From NCBI RefSeq assembly GCF_029626265.1, contig NZ_JARUBN010000001.1, forward strand, positions 2,046,001 to 2,110,000: a DNA stretch of 64,000 nt, given 5' to 3'. This document shows positions 26,545 to 35,222 of this stretch, piece after piece; within the stretch, counting starts at the first letter, position 1, and each line of letters starts with the position of its first letter. The position numbers and the translations under genes are program-made. Below the pieces are notes generated by a model, which worked only from the letters and a program-made list of their open reading frames with translations, made no database searches and was not told where the DNA came from. Source of the stretch: Micromonospora sp. WMMD1102 (GTDB taxonomy: Bacteria > Actinomycetota > Actinomycetes > Mycobacteriales > Micromonosporaceae).

Positions 26545-27204
26545 TCAGATCGTGATGGCGGCTCCGGGCTCGGTCAGGGCGTGGAAGGTGATGCCGAGTC
26601 GTTCGACGTACCGGCGGTAGGTCTCGTAGCGCTGCCGGAGGAAGAAGTCCCGGGCATGGCCGTCGTGCACCGGCAACACCGCGCCGGGCTGGAGTTGCGC
26701 GACGAAGCCGGCCACCGCGCGCTCGGTCAGGAACGGCGCCATCACGGGTACCGCCGCGACCGCGACACCCCGGTGGGCGAGCAGCTTCGGATGCAGCGAG
26801 TCGCCGCAGTGCAGCAGCCGACCGCCGACCAGATATGCGGTGTTGGCCGGGGTGTGGTCGTCGAGGATCGGCTCGTGGTCGGCGGGGATGGCCTCCAGCC
26901 GCAGCGGGCCGATCTCGTACCCGCCGTCGGCCGGCACTGTCACGTCCAGCCCTTCCGCACCCAGCGCCCCGGCGGTCTCCAGGTTGCCGATCAGCTGTGC
27001 CCCGGTCCGGTGCACGATCGCGGCCAGTGCCTCCGGGTCGGCTTGGTCCGGATGGTGGTGGGTGAGGGCGACGGCGTCCAGCGGCGCGAAGTCCATCGGA
27101 TCCACCCGACCCTCCACGAAACTGAACCGGCCGGGGTCGATGAGCAGCCGTACCCCGTCCTGCTCGACCAGCAGGCACGAGTGCAGGTATTTCGCGATCC
27201 TCAA
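26545..27204 (-). CDS. MBL-fold metal-dependent hydrolase
   Basis: 219 residues, apparently from a TTG with only a weak ribosome site. Metal-site elements are LTHHHPDQAD near 48-57, HEPILDDH near 109-116, GDSLH near 134-138 and PVHDGH near 177-182, similar to UlaG-like and YtnP-like lactonase or hydrolase relatives. Residue 50 in the signature is His with HPDQAD in place of the classical HxDH. Substrate unknown. It follows the 171-residue gene on the same strand but a hairpin terminator lies between them. Confidence 0.8.
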   Translation of the reverse strand: MRIAKYLHSCLLVEQDGVRLLIDPGRFSFVEGRVDPMDFAPLDAVALTHHHPDQADPEALAAIVHRTGAQLIGNLETAGALGAEGLDVTVPADGGYEIGPLRLEAIPADHEPILDDHTPANTAYLVGGRLLHCGDSLHPKLLAHRGVAVAAVPVMAPFLTERAVAGFVAQLQPGAVLPVHDGHARDFFLRQRYETYRRYVERLGITFHALTEPGAAITI

Positions 27205-27267
27205 CCGCCGCCCCGTCCGCCAGATGTCCCGGCGGGCTACCCGCAGGTCAGGATGTCAAACCGGGGA

Positions 27268-27295
27268 CGGGGTGGGTCGCTGCCAACCCACCCCG
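27268..27295 (-). terminator. Hairpin between two minus-strand genes
   Basis: CGGGGTGGGT at 27268-27277 and ACCCACCCCG at 27286-27295 are exact complements around an 8-base loop. It lies 20 bp past the stop of the gene at 27315-27830 in its direction of transcription, so it is probably that gene's terminator. Confidence 0.7.
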
Positions 27296-27314
27296 CCCGG
27301 TACGTGCGGAAGGC

Positions 27315-27830
27315 TCAGGGGTGCGTCCAGCCCGCCGCGTGCATCGCGTTGTGGAACCAGCCGTCCGAGTGTGCGTAAGCGGGAACGTCAGGCTGCCACC
27401 AGGCGGTCCGTCGCACCTCCGGCCGGTCCTGGTGCGGCAGCACGGCGAGGGTCTCGGCGAGGCTGAGCCGCTCCGGGTCGGGCAGCGCCGCGATCGCCGC
27501 CTCCGGTGCGATCCCGAACCGCTCGACCAGCTCGGGCCGTGCCCGCAGGTGGGTCTCGACGTGTCGGACGACCCGGGCCAGCCGGTGCCGCAGCGCGTCC
27601 GGGTCGGGCTCCCCGGCGCCCGCCCGCAGCCCGGTCAGCTCGCCGGTCGGGCCGGTCACCGGGTTCAGCCGGCGTCCCTCGGCGTCGAAGAATTCCAGCT
27701 CGTCGCGGTGCGCACCGGTGACGACCGGATCGCACAGCAGGGTGGGTACGTCCGGATAGGCGTGCGCGAACGTGTCGTCGTCGGCGACGGCGACAAGTGC
27801 GATCTCAGGTGCCGGTTGCGGTTTCCGCAT
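27315..27830 (-). CDS. Hypothetical protein, 171 residues
   Basis: ATG at 27830 follows GGAGGGA, a strong ribosome site, and codon usage is typical, so the gene is real. No family recognised. The chain is soluble with many acidic and Arg residues; features are LVAVADDDTFAHAYPDVPTL at the N-terminus and a Trp/His-rich end (AWWQPDVPAYAHSDGWFHNAMHAAGW). It stands alone between terminators, upstream of the MBL hydrolase. Confidence 0.75.
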   Translation of the reverse strand: MRKPQPAPEIALVAVADDDTFAHAYPDVPTLLCDPVVTGAHRDELEFFDAEGRRLNPVTGPTGELTGLRAGAGEPDPDALRHRLARVVRHVETHLRARPELVERFGIAPEAAIAALPDPERLSLAETLAVLPHQDRPEVRRTAWWQPDVPAYAHSDGWFHNAMHAAGWTHP

Positions 27831-27945
27831 GGTCGTGTCCCTCCCGTGTCCACTGCGTCCTCTGCGGATCGGAAACCCCGATGCTATTCGCGGCGGGCTA
27901 TGCCAGGGCGGGCAGCGGGCGGCCGATCTCGGTGTACCGGGCCCG

Positions 27946-28602
27946 TCAGCCGAGGCCGACGACCTGGTTCTCCCAGGCCCAGGCGGCGACCTCGACCCGG
28001 TTGCGCAGCCCCAGTTTGCGCTGGATGCCGGATAGGTGACTCTTGACTGTGCTCAGCGAGATGAACAGCTCGGCCGCGATCTCCTGGTTGGTGCGGCCCC
28101 GGGCGATGGCCCGGACGACCTCGGTCTCCCGTTCGGAGAGCGGCCGGGCCGGACGTGCGCTGCCGGGCGCACCGACGCCGCGCAGCCGGCGCAGCAGCCG
28201 CACGGTCACCGCGGGCGAGACCAGGGCGTCCCCGGCGTGCGCGGCCCGGACCGCCTCGACCAGCAACGCCGGCCCGGCATCCTTGAGTACGAAGCCGACC
28301 GCTCCGTTGCGCAGCGCACCGTAGACGTACTCGTCCAGGTCGAACGTGGTGACCACGACCACCCGGAGCGGATCGGGGACGTCGGGACCGGCCAGCGCAC
28401 GGGTCACCTCGATCCCGTCCAGCCGGGGCATCCGGATGTCGACCAGGCAGACGTCCGGGCGCAGCCGCCGGGCGAGTGTGACCGCCTGACCGCCGTCGGA
28501 GGCTTCGGCGACCACGTCGATGTCGGGCTGGTCGGTCAGGATCAGCCGCAGACCGCTGCGTACCATCGCCTGGTCATCGGCGACCAGCACCCGGATGGTC
28601 AC
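27946..28602 (-). CDS. NarL/LuxR-family response regulator
   Basis: 218 residues from GTG 28602. Receiver domain at 1-120 with acidic pocket ADD (8-10), phosphorylatable Asp55 in CLVDIRMP, and the conserved Lys in FVLKDAG. LuxR-type helix-turn-helix at about 148-210 (LSERETEVVRAIARGRTNQEIAAELFISLSTVKSHL). Start overlaps the stop of the kinase gene (GTGA), so the pair is co-translated. It regulates unknown genes; neighbouring genes give no clear target. Confidence 0.94.
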   Translation of the reverse strand: MTIRVLVADDQAMVRSGLRLILTDQPDIDVVAEASDGGQAVTLARRLRPDVCLVDIRMPRLDGIEVTRALAGPDVPDPLRVVVVTTFDLDEYVYGALRNGAVGFVLKDAGPALLVEAVRAAHAGDALVSPAVTVRLLRRLRGVGAPGSARPARPLSERETEVVRAIARGRTNQEIAAELFISLSTVKSHLSGIQRKLGLRNRVEVAAWAWENQVVGLG

Positions 28603-29759
28603 CGGCGGTCCCCGACCGGAACGGGCAGGCTGGCGTGTACCGCCCAGCCCGCCTCCGGACCCGGACCGGCCCGGAGGGTGCCGCCGAGCGCCTCCAGGCG
28701 TTCCCGCATCCCGACCAGCCCGTAGCCGGCCCGGTGCGGATAGCGCGACCCGGCCGGCGGGGCGTCGTCGACGACCTCGACGGTGAGCGCCGTCCCGTCC
28801 CGGGCGACGGTCACGGTGACCGACCGGGCCTGCGGGGCGTGCCGGGCGACGTTCGTCAGCGACTCCCGCACCACCCGGTGCACCGTGCTCGCCACCTCCG
28901 GGGGCCAGTCCGAGGTGTCCTCGCCGTCCGGCAGCCGCAGCCGCACCGGCGGCCCGTGGTCGGCGAAGCGCCTGACCAGCTCGCCGAGCTGCTCGGGGTC
29001 GGCGCCGGTCGGGGCCGCGTCGTCGGTGTCGCGCAGCAGTCCCACCACCCGGCGCATCGCGGCCAGCGCGTCCGAGCCGGCCGACTCGATGCCGGCCAGG
29101 GCCGCACCGGCCCGCTCGGGGTGCCGGCGCGCCACGATCTGGGCCGCCTGGGCCTGCACCACGATGCCGGTGATGTGGTGGGCGACGACGTCGTGCAGTT
29201 CCCGCGCCAGTGCCAGGCGCTCGTCCTGGCGTACCCGTTCGGTCGCCGCCGCCCGGCGGGCGGCCAGCAGCCGCAGTCCCAGCCCGCCGGCCAGCGCGGC
29301 GAGCCAGCCCGCCGCGTTCAGTGCGGGAACGGCGCCGAGGCCGCCGCCGGAGGAGGACGGGAAGGCGAGCTGGGCGCCGACCACGATCGCCAGCCCGGCA
29401 CCCGCGACCGCGCCGGCCGACCGGGGTGGGAGGTGCCGGAGCGCGGATCCGACGAGCACGGCGAGGGCGAGGGCCAGCGCGGGACCGGGCTCGGCGGGCA
29501 GTCCGGCGGACCGGGCGACAGCGATGGCGACGGCCGCGACGCCCAGCCCGGCGACCGCCGCCCGGAGCCGGTGCCGCCGGCGGGTCAGGGCGACGGCGGA
29601 ACCCACGGCTCCGGCGGCGAGGTCGGACAGCCAGTACCGGCCGCCCCAGCTGGCGGCCAGCGCGATCACGGTGCCCAGCAGGGTCGCGCCGAGGAGGACG
29701 CCGAGCCCGACGTCGGCGGCGACCCGGACCCGTCCGGCCAGGCGGTTCGGAACGTACAC
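28599..29759 (-). CDS. DesK/NarX-type sensor histidine kinase
   Basis: 386 residues from a GTG. The first about 165 residues contain four to five hydrophobic segments rich in Ala, Gly and Leu, the membrane sensor. The HisKA_3 box ELHDVVAHHITGIVVQAQAA carries the phosphorylated His near 200. The ATPase domain follows with RESLTNVARHA (N box) and GYGLVGMRERLEALGG (G box). Overlaps the response regulator by 4 bp. A short sensor with little extracellular loop suggests it detects membrane or envelope state. Confidence 0.92.
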   Translation of the reverse strand: MYVPNRLAGRVRVAADVGLGVLLGATLLGTVIALAASWGGRYWLSDLAAGAVGSAVALTRRRHRLRAAVAGLGVAAVAIAVARSAGLPAEPGPALALALAVLVGSALRHLPPRSAGAVAGAGLAIVVGAQLAFPSSSGGGLGAVPALNAAGWLAALAGGLGLRLLAARRAAATERVRQDERLALARELHDVVAHHITGIVVQAQAAQIVARRHPERAGAALAGIESAGSDALAAMRRVVGLLRDTDDAAPTGADPEQLGELVRRFADHGPPVRLRLPDGEDTSDWPPEVASTVHRVVRESLTNVARHAPQARSVTVTVARDGTALTVEVVDDAPPAGSRYPHRAGYGLVGMRERLEALGGTLRAGPGPEAGWAVHASLPVPVGDRR

Positions 29760-29816
29760 GCTGGTCAGGCTACGAGAGTCCGACCCACCCGCCGAACCGG
29801 CCGAAAGTACGGTCGC

Positions 29817-29841
29817 CGCCGCCGGTCCCCTTCCGGCGGCG
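29817..29841 (-). terminator. Hairpin between DHFR-like gene and kinase gene
   Basis: CGCCGCCGG at 29817-29825 pairs exactly with CCGGCGGCG at 29833-29841 over a 7-base loop. Located just past the stop of the DHFR-like gene in its reading direction, separating it from the two-component genes. Confidence 0.6.
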
Positions 29842-29858
29842 GGCCGCCGGCGGCGGGG

Positions 29859-30458
29859 TCAGCGCACGATCCGGTAGCTGACGTGGCTGACCAGCGAGGT
29901 GGCCCTGGCGGAGAGCAGCCGCAGCTCCAACCCGGGTACGTCGGTGAAAAGCCGTTCACCCGCCCCGAGGACCACCGGGGCGACGTGGGTACGCAGTTCG
30001 TCGACCAGCCCGGCCCGCAGGTACTGGTTGACCGTCGCCGCCCCGCCCGCGATGGCCACGTCCCGGTCACCGGCGGCGGCCCGTGCCCGATCGAGTGCCG
30101 CCTCGATGCCGTCGGTGACGAAGGTGAAGGTGGTGCCGCCCTTCATCGTCAACGGCTCCCGGGGATGGTGGGTCAGCACGAAGACCGGCCCGTGGTAGGG
30201 CGGCTCCTCGCCCCACCAGCCCTGCCAGTCCAGGTGCCACTCGCCCCGGATCGGCCCGAACATGTTGCGTCCCATCACGAAGGCACCGGCCGAGACGATC
30301 GCGTCGATCTCCGCCCGGTTCTCGTCCTGCGCCTCGAACAACCAGCTGTGCAGCCGCTCGGCTCCGCCACCGCCGAGCGGCTGCTCCCGACTCTGCCCTG
30401 GACCGGCGACGAATCCGTCGACGGAGATCGAGATGTCGCAGACGACCCGGTTGCCCAT
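29859..30458 (-). CDS. Dihydrofolate reductase family protein (RibD C-terminal type)
   Basis: 199 residues; the ATG at 30458 has a GGAGGG ribosome site, so the longer open frame upstream is not used. Fold landmarks are VVCDISISVDGFVAGP at the start, FVMGRNMFGPI near 80, PVFVLTHHPREPL, and the nucleotide-binding VAIAGGAATVNQYLRAGLVDEL near 145. Such proteins bind NADPH and reduce small molecules; they are not the folate-pathway enzyme. Monocistronic. Upstream (30459-30672) lies a short repeated sequence. Confidence 0.9.
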   Translation of the reverse strand: MGNRVVCDISISVDGFVAGPGQSREQPLGGGGAERLHSWLFEAQDENRAEIDAIVSAGAFVMGRNMFGPIRGEWHLDWQGWWGEEPPYHGPVFVLTHHPREPLTMKGGTTFTFVTDGIEAALDRARAAAGDRDVAIAGGAATVNQYLRAGLVDELRTHVAPVVLGAGERLFTDVPGLELRLLSARATSLVSHVSYRIVR

Positions 30459-30555
30459 GAAACCCTCCGCGCGGCGGACAGCCTGTTCACCGGCGGTGAC
30501 CAGTGCCCGGACGCTACCGCAGCGCGTCCTGCCCCGGCGTCCCGCCGTCGCGGCG

Positions 30556-30627
30556 TCCCGTCGATCCAGCGTCCCGCCGACGCAGCCTCCCGCCGTGGCA
30601 GCCTCCCGTCGATCCAGCGTCCCGCCG
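30556..30627. repeat. 24-bp exact direct repeat in intergenic DNA
   Basis: TCCCGTCGATCCAGCGTCCC plus four further bases is found at 30556-30579 and again at 30604-30627. Between and around them are shorter variants built on GCSTCCCGCCG. The cluster lies upstream of the DHFR-like gene and downstream of the methyltransferase. Not a CRISPR: only two full copies. Confidence 0.75.
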
Positions 30628-30672
30628 GTGCGGCCGGCTTGCCGCTTGCCGTCCCGCTGCCGTCGGTGCCGA

Positions 30673-31536
30673 CTACGGGCGATGGGCGGTGACCAGCCAG
30701 GAGGCGCCGGGGATCCGTACCCCGTCCGGCCCCTCGTACGGGCGCACCACATCGACCAGGATCTCCCGGGCCTCCTCGAGGCTCGGTCCGTCCGGCTGTT
30801 GCAGGACGGCCAGTACCGGGCCCGAGCCGAGGAACCCTTGGGCCGCCTCGTGCACGTCGGCGCCGAACGCCATCGGGGCGTCGACCGGCCGGGGCTGTAC
30901 GTCGGTGAAGCCGGCCCGGCTCAGCACGTTCGTCAACCGGTCCGGGTCGGCCAGCGAGAACATCGCCGAGTCGGGTAGCCGGTCGGGATCGCGCCGGCCG
31001 GTGTTCCGGCGGCCGGGGTCGTGCCGGCCGTACAGCGCGGACATCGGTGCGACGTACCAGGCGTTCTCGGTCATGGCGCGCGGGCAGACGAAGGCCAGCC
31101 GCCCGCCGGGCCGCAGCGCATAGTGGACGTTGCGGAACGCCGCCACCGGCTCGGCGAAGAACATGACGCCGAACTGGCTGATCGCGACGTCGAAACCGTT
31201 GCCGGGAAACGGGTACACCTGCACGTCGCCCTGGGCGAACTCGACGTTGTGCAGGCCGGCGGTGCTCGCGGCGACCCGGGCGCGGTCGAGCATCAGTGCC
31301 GAGAGGTCGACGCCGAGCACCCGACCCGGAGCGGCCCGGCTGGCGGCCCGTCGGGTCGTGTCGCCGGTGCCGCAGCCGATGTCGAGTACCCGATCTCCGG
31401 GCTCGATCGCGGCGGCGTCGAGCAGGGTCTCGGTGAGCGCGCCGTTCACCGGGTCGTCCCGGTCGGTCCGCGCGGCCCAGTTGGCGGCTTCCGGCCCGTT
31501 CCACGCCTCGGCCTGGTCGGTGTTGACGATGTGCAT
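30673..31536 (-). CDS. Class I SAM-dependent methyltransferase
   Basis: 287 residues from ATG 31536 with an AGGAGGG ribosome site. SAM-binding motif I is VLDIGCGTGDTTRRAA near 50-65, followed by VLGVDLSALMLDRAR and, further on, the LRPGGRLAFVCPR motif. Starts one base after the stop of a second methyltransferase gene, so both are in one transcript. Substrate unknown; small-molecule or secondary-metabolite methylation is likely from similarity to UbiE-like enzymes. Confidence 0.9.
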   Translation of the reverse strand: MHIVNTDQAEAWNGPEAANWAARTDRDDPVNGALTETLLDAAAIEPGDRVLDIGCGTGDTTRRAASRAAPGRVLGVDLSALMLDRARVAASTAGLHNVEFAQGDVQVYPFPGNGFDVAISQFGVMFFAEPVAAFRNVHYALRPGGRLAFVCPRAMTENAWYVAPMSALYGRHDPGRRNTGRRDPDRLPDSAMFSLADPDRLTNVLSRAGFTDVQPRPVDAPMAFGADVHEAAQGFLGSGPVLAVLQQPDGPSLEEAREILVDVVRPYEGPDGVRIPGASWLVTAHRP

Positions 31537-31537
31537 C

Positions 31538-32323
31538 TCAGTTCCCTCCTGTACGGGCCTGGGCGAGCAGCCGCAGGCCCACCGCGGTGAGGCTCCCGTC
31601 GGCCACCCGCAGGTGTTCGATCTGTCGCAGTACGGTGAACGTGGCCAGCCCGTCGGCGTCGTCGCCGAGCCCCTGGCCCAGATAGCGATGCAGGTAGGGC
31701 ACCCGGACGGTCTCCCGGATCTCGAAGTGCCTGCCGATCTCGTCGACGATCGTCTCGCCGGGATGCAGGCGCTGCTCGTCCCGGTGCCGTCGCATCCAGT
31801 GGTCGTGGGGCGTCGCGACCGGGGTGACGTCGGGTTCCGGTCCGAGCCGCCCGGCGGCGGCGAGCAGCGCGGCGGTGTCGTGGTACCAGGCGGCCGTGCC
31901 GGCGTCCGCCCGCTCCCAGGCGAACTCGTCGACCACCAGGATCCCGCCGGGTCGCAGCAGCGACCGCGCCCGCCGGACCGCGGCGGCGAGATCGCGCATG
32001 TGGTGCAGGGAGAGCGAACAGACAACCGCGTCGAAAAGGTACTCGTCCCGGTAGCCGGCCAGGTCGGCCACCAGGGCCGCCACCCCCCGTGTGGCGGCGG
32101 CCCCGACGGCCAGCGGGTCGACGTCCACGCCGAGGACGGCGTAGCCGGCGCGGGCGAGGGCGCGGGCGAGGGCGCCGCGCCCGCATCCCGCGTCGAGGAT
32201 CCGGGCCGGCGCCGGGGGCAGCCAGTCGGCGAGGAAGGCAACCTGGTCGGCGAGTTGGGCGGCGGTGACCGCGTCGGTACCGGCGTCCCGCTGGCTCGCG
32301 CCTGCCGTGCTGATCGGACTCAC
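31538..32323 (-). CDS. Class I SAM-dependent methyltransferase
   Basis: 261 residues from a GTG. Motif I is ILDAGCGRGALARALARAGY near 42-61, then LGVDVDPLAVGAA, and LLRPGGILVVDEFAWERAD further on. First gene of a two-methyltransferase operon, divergent from a LysR regulator that starts 71 bp away, which may control it. Substrate unknown. Confidence 0.88.
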   Translation of the reverse strand: MSPISTAGASQRDAGTDAVTAAQLADQVAFLADWLPPAPARILDAGCGRGALARALARAGYAVLGVDVDPLAVGAAATRGVAALVADLAGYRDEYLFDAVVCSLSLHHMRDLAAAVRRARSLLRPGGILVVDEFAWERADAGTAAWYHDTAALLAAAGRLGPEPDVTPVATPHDHWMRRHRDEQRLHPGETIVDEIGRHFEIRETVRVPYLHRYLGQGLGDDADGLATFTVLRQIEHLRVADGSLTAVGLRLLAQARTGGN

Positions 32324-32393
32324 CGGTCAAGCGTGGGCCGGAAGTGTTATGCGCACAACTGCGGATCGGTAGGGTCTGCCATAAGCTCCACAC

Positions 32394-33341
32394 ATGCTTG
32401 ACCCGTGGTCGTTGCAGGTGCTCGTCGCGGTCGGTGAGCGGGGGTCGTTCTCGGCGGCGGCGGCCGCGCTCTCGCTGACCCAACCCGCCGTGTCGCGCCA
32501 GGTCGCCGGCCTGGAACGGCGGCTCGGCGTACGGCTGTTCAGCCGGGACGCCCGGGGTGTCCGGCCGACCCCGGCCGGTGCGGTGGCGATCGAACTCGCC
32601 CGGGACAGTCTCACCCGGCTGCGCGACCTGGAGGCCCGGCTCGCCACCTTCGCCGAGTTGGAGTCCGGCGAACTCCGATTGGCGGCGTTCCCGAGCGTCA
32701 ACACGCACTTCGTGCCCGAGGCGGTCCGCCGGTTCGGACGGCTGCATCCGGGTGTGGCGCTGAGCCTGCGGCAACCGGACCAGACGGCGCTGCTGCCGTC
32801 GGTACGGGACGGCCGGATCGACCTCGCCCTGCTCACCGACTGGCACCTGTACGACGAGCCGCAGACCGCCCGGGACGCCCCGGTCGGTGCCGACCTGCCC
32901 CGGGCGGACGTCGAGGACGTCGAACTGGTGCCCCTGCTCGACGAGGTGCTCCAGGTCGTCCTGCCGGCGCAGCACCCGCTGGCCCGGCGCCGCCGGATCA
33001 AGCTGGCCGACCTGAGCGGCGAGACCTGGATCGACGGCGCCCATCCCGACTGTCTCGGTCCGGTGGCACCCCTGGCCCAGGCGCTCGGTGCCGCACCCCG
33101 GATCGGGTTCTGGTGCGACGACTGGAGTGGCAAGCAGGCGTTGGTGGCGGCCGGGGTCGGCGTGATGCTGATGCCGACCCTGGCCGCCGTGGCGGTACGC
33201 CGTGACCTGGTCCTGCGGCCGACCACCCCGGTGCTGCCGACCCGCCGGCTCTACGCGGTGACGGCCCGGCCGCAGTTCCGGGCACCGGCGGTCACGGCGA
33301 TGCTGGAGGTGCTGACCGACCTCGCCGCGCACTCACGCTGA
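32394..33341 (+). CDS. LysR-family transcriptional regulator
   Basis: 315 residues. N-terminal winged helix: SLQVLVAVGERGSFSAAAAALSLTQPAVSRQVAGLERRLG (about 6-45), the standard LysR signature, followed by the effector domain. The ATG follows a short AT-richer stretch with no clear Shine-Dalgarno, so it may be leaderless. Divergent from the methyltransferase pair, the typical place for a LysR protein to control its neighbour. Confidence 0.93.
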   Translation: MLDPWSLQVLVAVGERGSFSAAAAALSLTQPAVSRQVAGLERRLGVRLFSRDARGVRPTPAGAVAIELARDSLTRLRDLEARLATFAELESGELRLAAFPSVNTHFVPEAVRRFGRLHPGVALSLRQPDQTALLPSVRDGRIDLALLTDWHLYDEPQTARDAPVGADLPRADVEDVELVPLLDEVLQVVLPAQHPLARRRRIKLADLSGETWIDGAHPDCLGPVAPLAQALGAAPRIGFWCDDWSGKQALVAAGVGVMLMPTLAAVAVRRDLVLRPTTPVLPTRRLYAVTARPQFRAPAVTAMLEVLTDLAAHSR

Positions 33342-33426
33342 CCGTCTCCGGCCCGGGCGACCCCACGTTCGCCGGGTCTACGGCGGTCGAGGGTTGCTGG
33401 GTGCACGGCGGCCCGGACCGCCGCGT

Positions 33427-34230
33427 CTACAGCTTCCGGGCGACCCCGGCGGCGACCTTGAGCATGGTCGGCGGGGCGGTCTCGTCCGGCCACCACTGCT
33501 GCACGTCGACGACGCCGGGGGAGAGCAGCTCGAAACCCTCGAAGAACCGCTCGATGTCGTCCCGGCGCCGGAAGGTCATCGGCGCCGGGGAGTTCACCGA
33601 GATCTCCTCCAGCTTCGCCTTGGCCGCCGGGTCGCTGCCGTCGACGCAGAACTGGGAGATGCAGATGTAGCTGCCCGGTGCCATCCGCTCGCGGAACCGG
33701 GCGATCAGCGCCGCCGGATCCTCGGCGTCGGTGACCAGGTGGAACAGGCCGATGAAGAGCAGCAGCACCGGTTCGTCGAAGTTGATCAGCCGCTGCACCT
33801 CCGGGTCGTCGAGGATCTCGTCCGGCCGCCGGACGTCCGCCTGGATCGAGCTGACGTTGTCGTCGGGGGAGAGCAGCGCCCGGTTGTGCACGAAGACGAT
33901 CGGATCGTTGTCCACATAGATCACCCGGGCGTCCGGGATGACGGCCCGGGCGCTCTCGTGCACGTTCGGCGCGGTGGGGATGCCGGCGCCGATGTCCAGG
34001 AACTGCGCGATGCCCTCCCGGGCGCACATCTGGGTGACCCGGAGCAGGAACCGGCGCTGCGCCCTGCCCAGGGCGGGCAGGTCCGGGGCGAGCCCGATGA
34101 CCTGCTTGGCGGCCTCCCGGTCCACCTCGAAGTTGTCCTTGCCGCCGAGCACGTAGTCGTACGCGCGGGCGTGGCTCATCTGGGTGGTGTCGATACCGGA
34201 CGACGCGGAGTCCTGCTGGGTCACGACCAC
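33427..34230 (-). CDS. SAM-dependent methyltransferase, DUF574 family
   Basis: 267 residues from GTG 34230 (a second GTG six bases later is an alternative). Features of the actinobacterial family are SHARAYDYVLGGKDNFEVDREAA near 19-41, FLDIGAGIPTAPNVHESA near 77-94, VIYVDNDPIVFVHNRALL and PVLLLFIGLFHLVTD. Streptomyces and relatives carry many such paralogues of unknown substrate. Convergent with the LysR gene and downstream of YaaA. Confidence 0.9.
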   Translation of the reverse strand: MVVTQQDSASSGIDTTQMSHARAYDYVLGGKDNFEVDREAAKQVIGLAPDLPALGRAQRRFLLRVTQMCAREGIAQFLDIGAGIPTAPNVHESARAVIPDARVIYVDNDPIVFVHNRALLSPDDNVSSIQADVRRPDEILDDPEVQRLINFDEPVLLLFIGLFHLVTDAEDPAALIARFRERMAPGSYICISQFCVDGSDPAAKAKLEEISVNSPAPMTFRRRDDIERFFEGFELLSPGVVDVQQWWPDETAPPTMLKVAAGVARKL

Positions 34231-34353
34231 TCCCGACAGTGGATTCGATGGCTGCGAACGGAGAGCCGATCTTAGCTCTCCCGCGTCAACCGGTGGCCCG
34301 CCCGGCGGGTCGCCGGTCGCCCGGCCGGCGGGTCACCAGGGGCCCGGCAGGTA

Positions 34354-35151
34354 TCACAGTTCGGTGACCACCAGGTCGAGCTGGCGGGGGCGACCGGCGA
34401 CCGCCGGCTGTTCCTCGACCGTGTACTTCAGGTCGCGCAGCGCCTCGACGAGCCTGCCCGCGGATCGGGGCGCCGCGCCGGCCAGCAGCAGGTCACGAAC
34501 CAGCCGCCCCTTGCTGGCCTTGTTGAAGTGGCTCACCACGGAACGCCGGACCTCCCCGCCGACCAGCTGCTCGTGCAGTACCCGGACCGTCACGGTGCGC
34601 TCGGCGAGCTTGCCGGTGGGCCGCCACATCGCCGCGTACCCGCTGGAGCGGAGGTCGAGGACGGGCCCGCCGCCGGCCGCCTCGGTGAGTGCCGGGTCGA
34701 GCAGTCCCCGCCAGTACGCCGCCAGCCCGCCCACCCCGGGCAGCTGCACCCCGACCGGGCAGCGGTACGCCGGGATCCGGTCGTCGGTCCGGACCACGCC
34801 CCAGAGCCCGGAGAAGACGAGTATCCGGCGCCGGGCGCGGGCGCGGGCCGGAGCGGGCAGGGTGCCGAGGTCGAGGGCGTCGTAGAGCACGCCGGTGTAG
34901 ACCTTCGCCGCCGGTTGGGCCGGCGCGGTACGCAGCCGGGCGTTGCGGTCCAGTTCCGCGTCCTGCCCCGGGCTGAGTCCGAGTACCTCCCGGGCCCGGT
35001 CCCGGTCCGGATCCGCGCAGAGCGCGACGAGCGCGTCGAGGACACGTTCCCGGCCCGGCTGGAGCGTCCCGTGGGACAGCGTGTCCGGGTTCACCGGCCG
35101 GCCGGAGCGGGGCGGCGTCTTCCCCTCCGACGGGGGCAGCAGGATCAGCAC
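34354..35151 (-). CDS. yaaA: YaaA-family peroxide stress protein
   Basis: 265 residues if started at the GTG giving MLILLPPSEGKTPP, which matches the family N-terminus; a TTG three codons upstream is possible. Later family landmarks are VYTGVLYDALDL, ILVFSGLWGVVRTDDRIPAYR, VLDLRSSGYAAMW and VVSHFNKASKGRLVRDLL. E. coli YaaA limits free iron and oxidative DNA damage. The gene stands alone. Confidence 0.88.
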   Translation of the reverse strand: MLILLPPSEGKTPPRSGRPVNPDTLSHGTLQPGRERVLDALVALCADPDRDRAREVLGLSPGQDAELDRNARLRTAPAQPAAKVYTGVLYDALDLGTLPAPARARARRRILVFSGLWGVVRTDDRIPAYRCPVGVQLPGVGGLAAYWRGLLDPALTEAAGGGPVLDLRSSGYAAMWRPTGKLAERTVTVRVLHEQLVGGEVRRSVVSHFNKASKGRLVRDLLLAGAAPRSAGRLVEALRDLKYTVEEQPAVAGRPRQLDLVVTEL

Positions 35152-35222
35152 GACCAGCAAGCCTACGCAGCCGCCCCGCCCCGGTCAGGCACCCCGCCCC
35201 GCTCGTGCCACCCGCCTCCTCC

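Noticed and set aside
26545..27204. Idea that this MBL protein belongs with the RNase Z-like module
   Set aside because: It is of the UlaG/lactonase-like branch, lies 22 kb away on the other strand and shows no matching partner gene.
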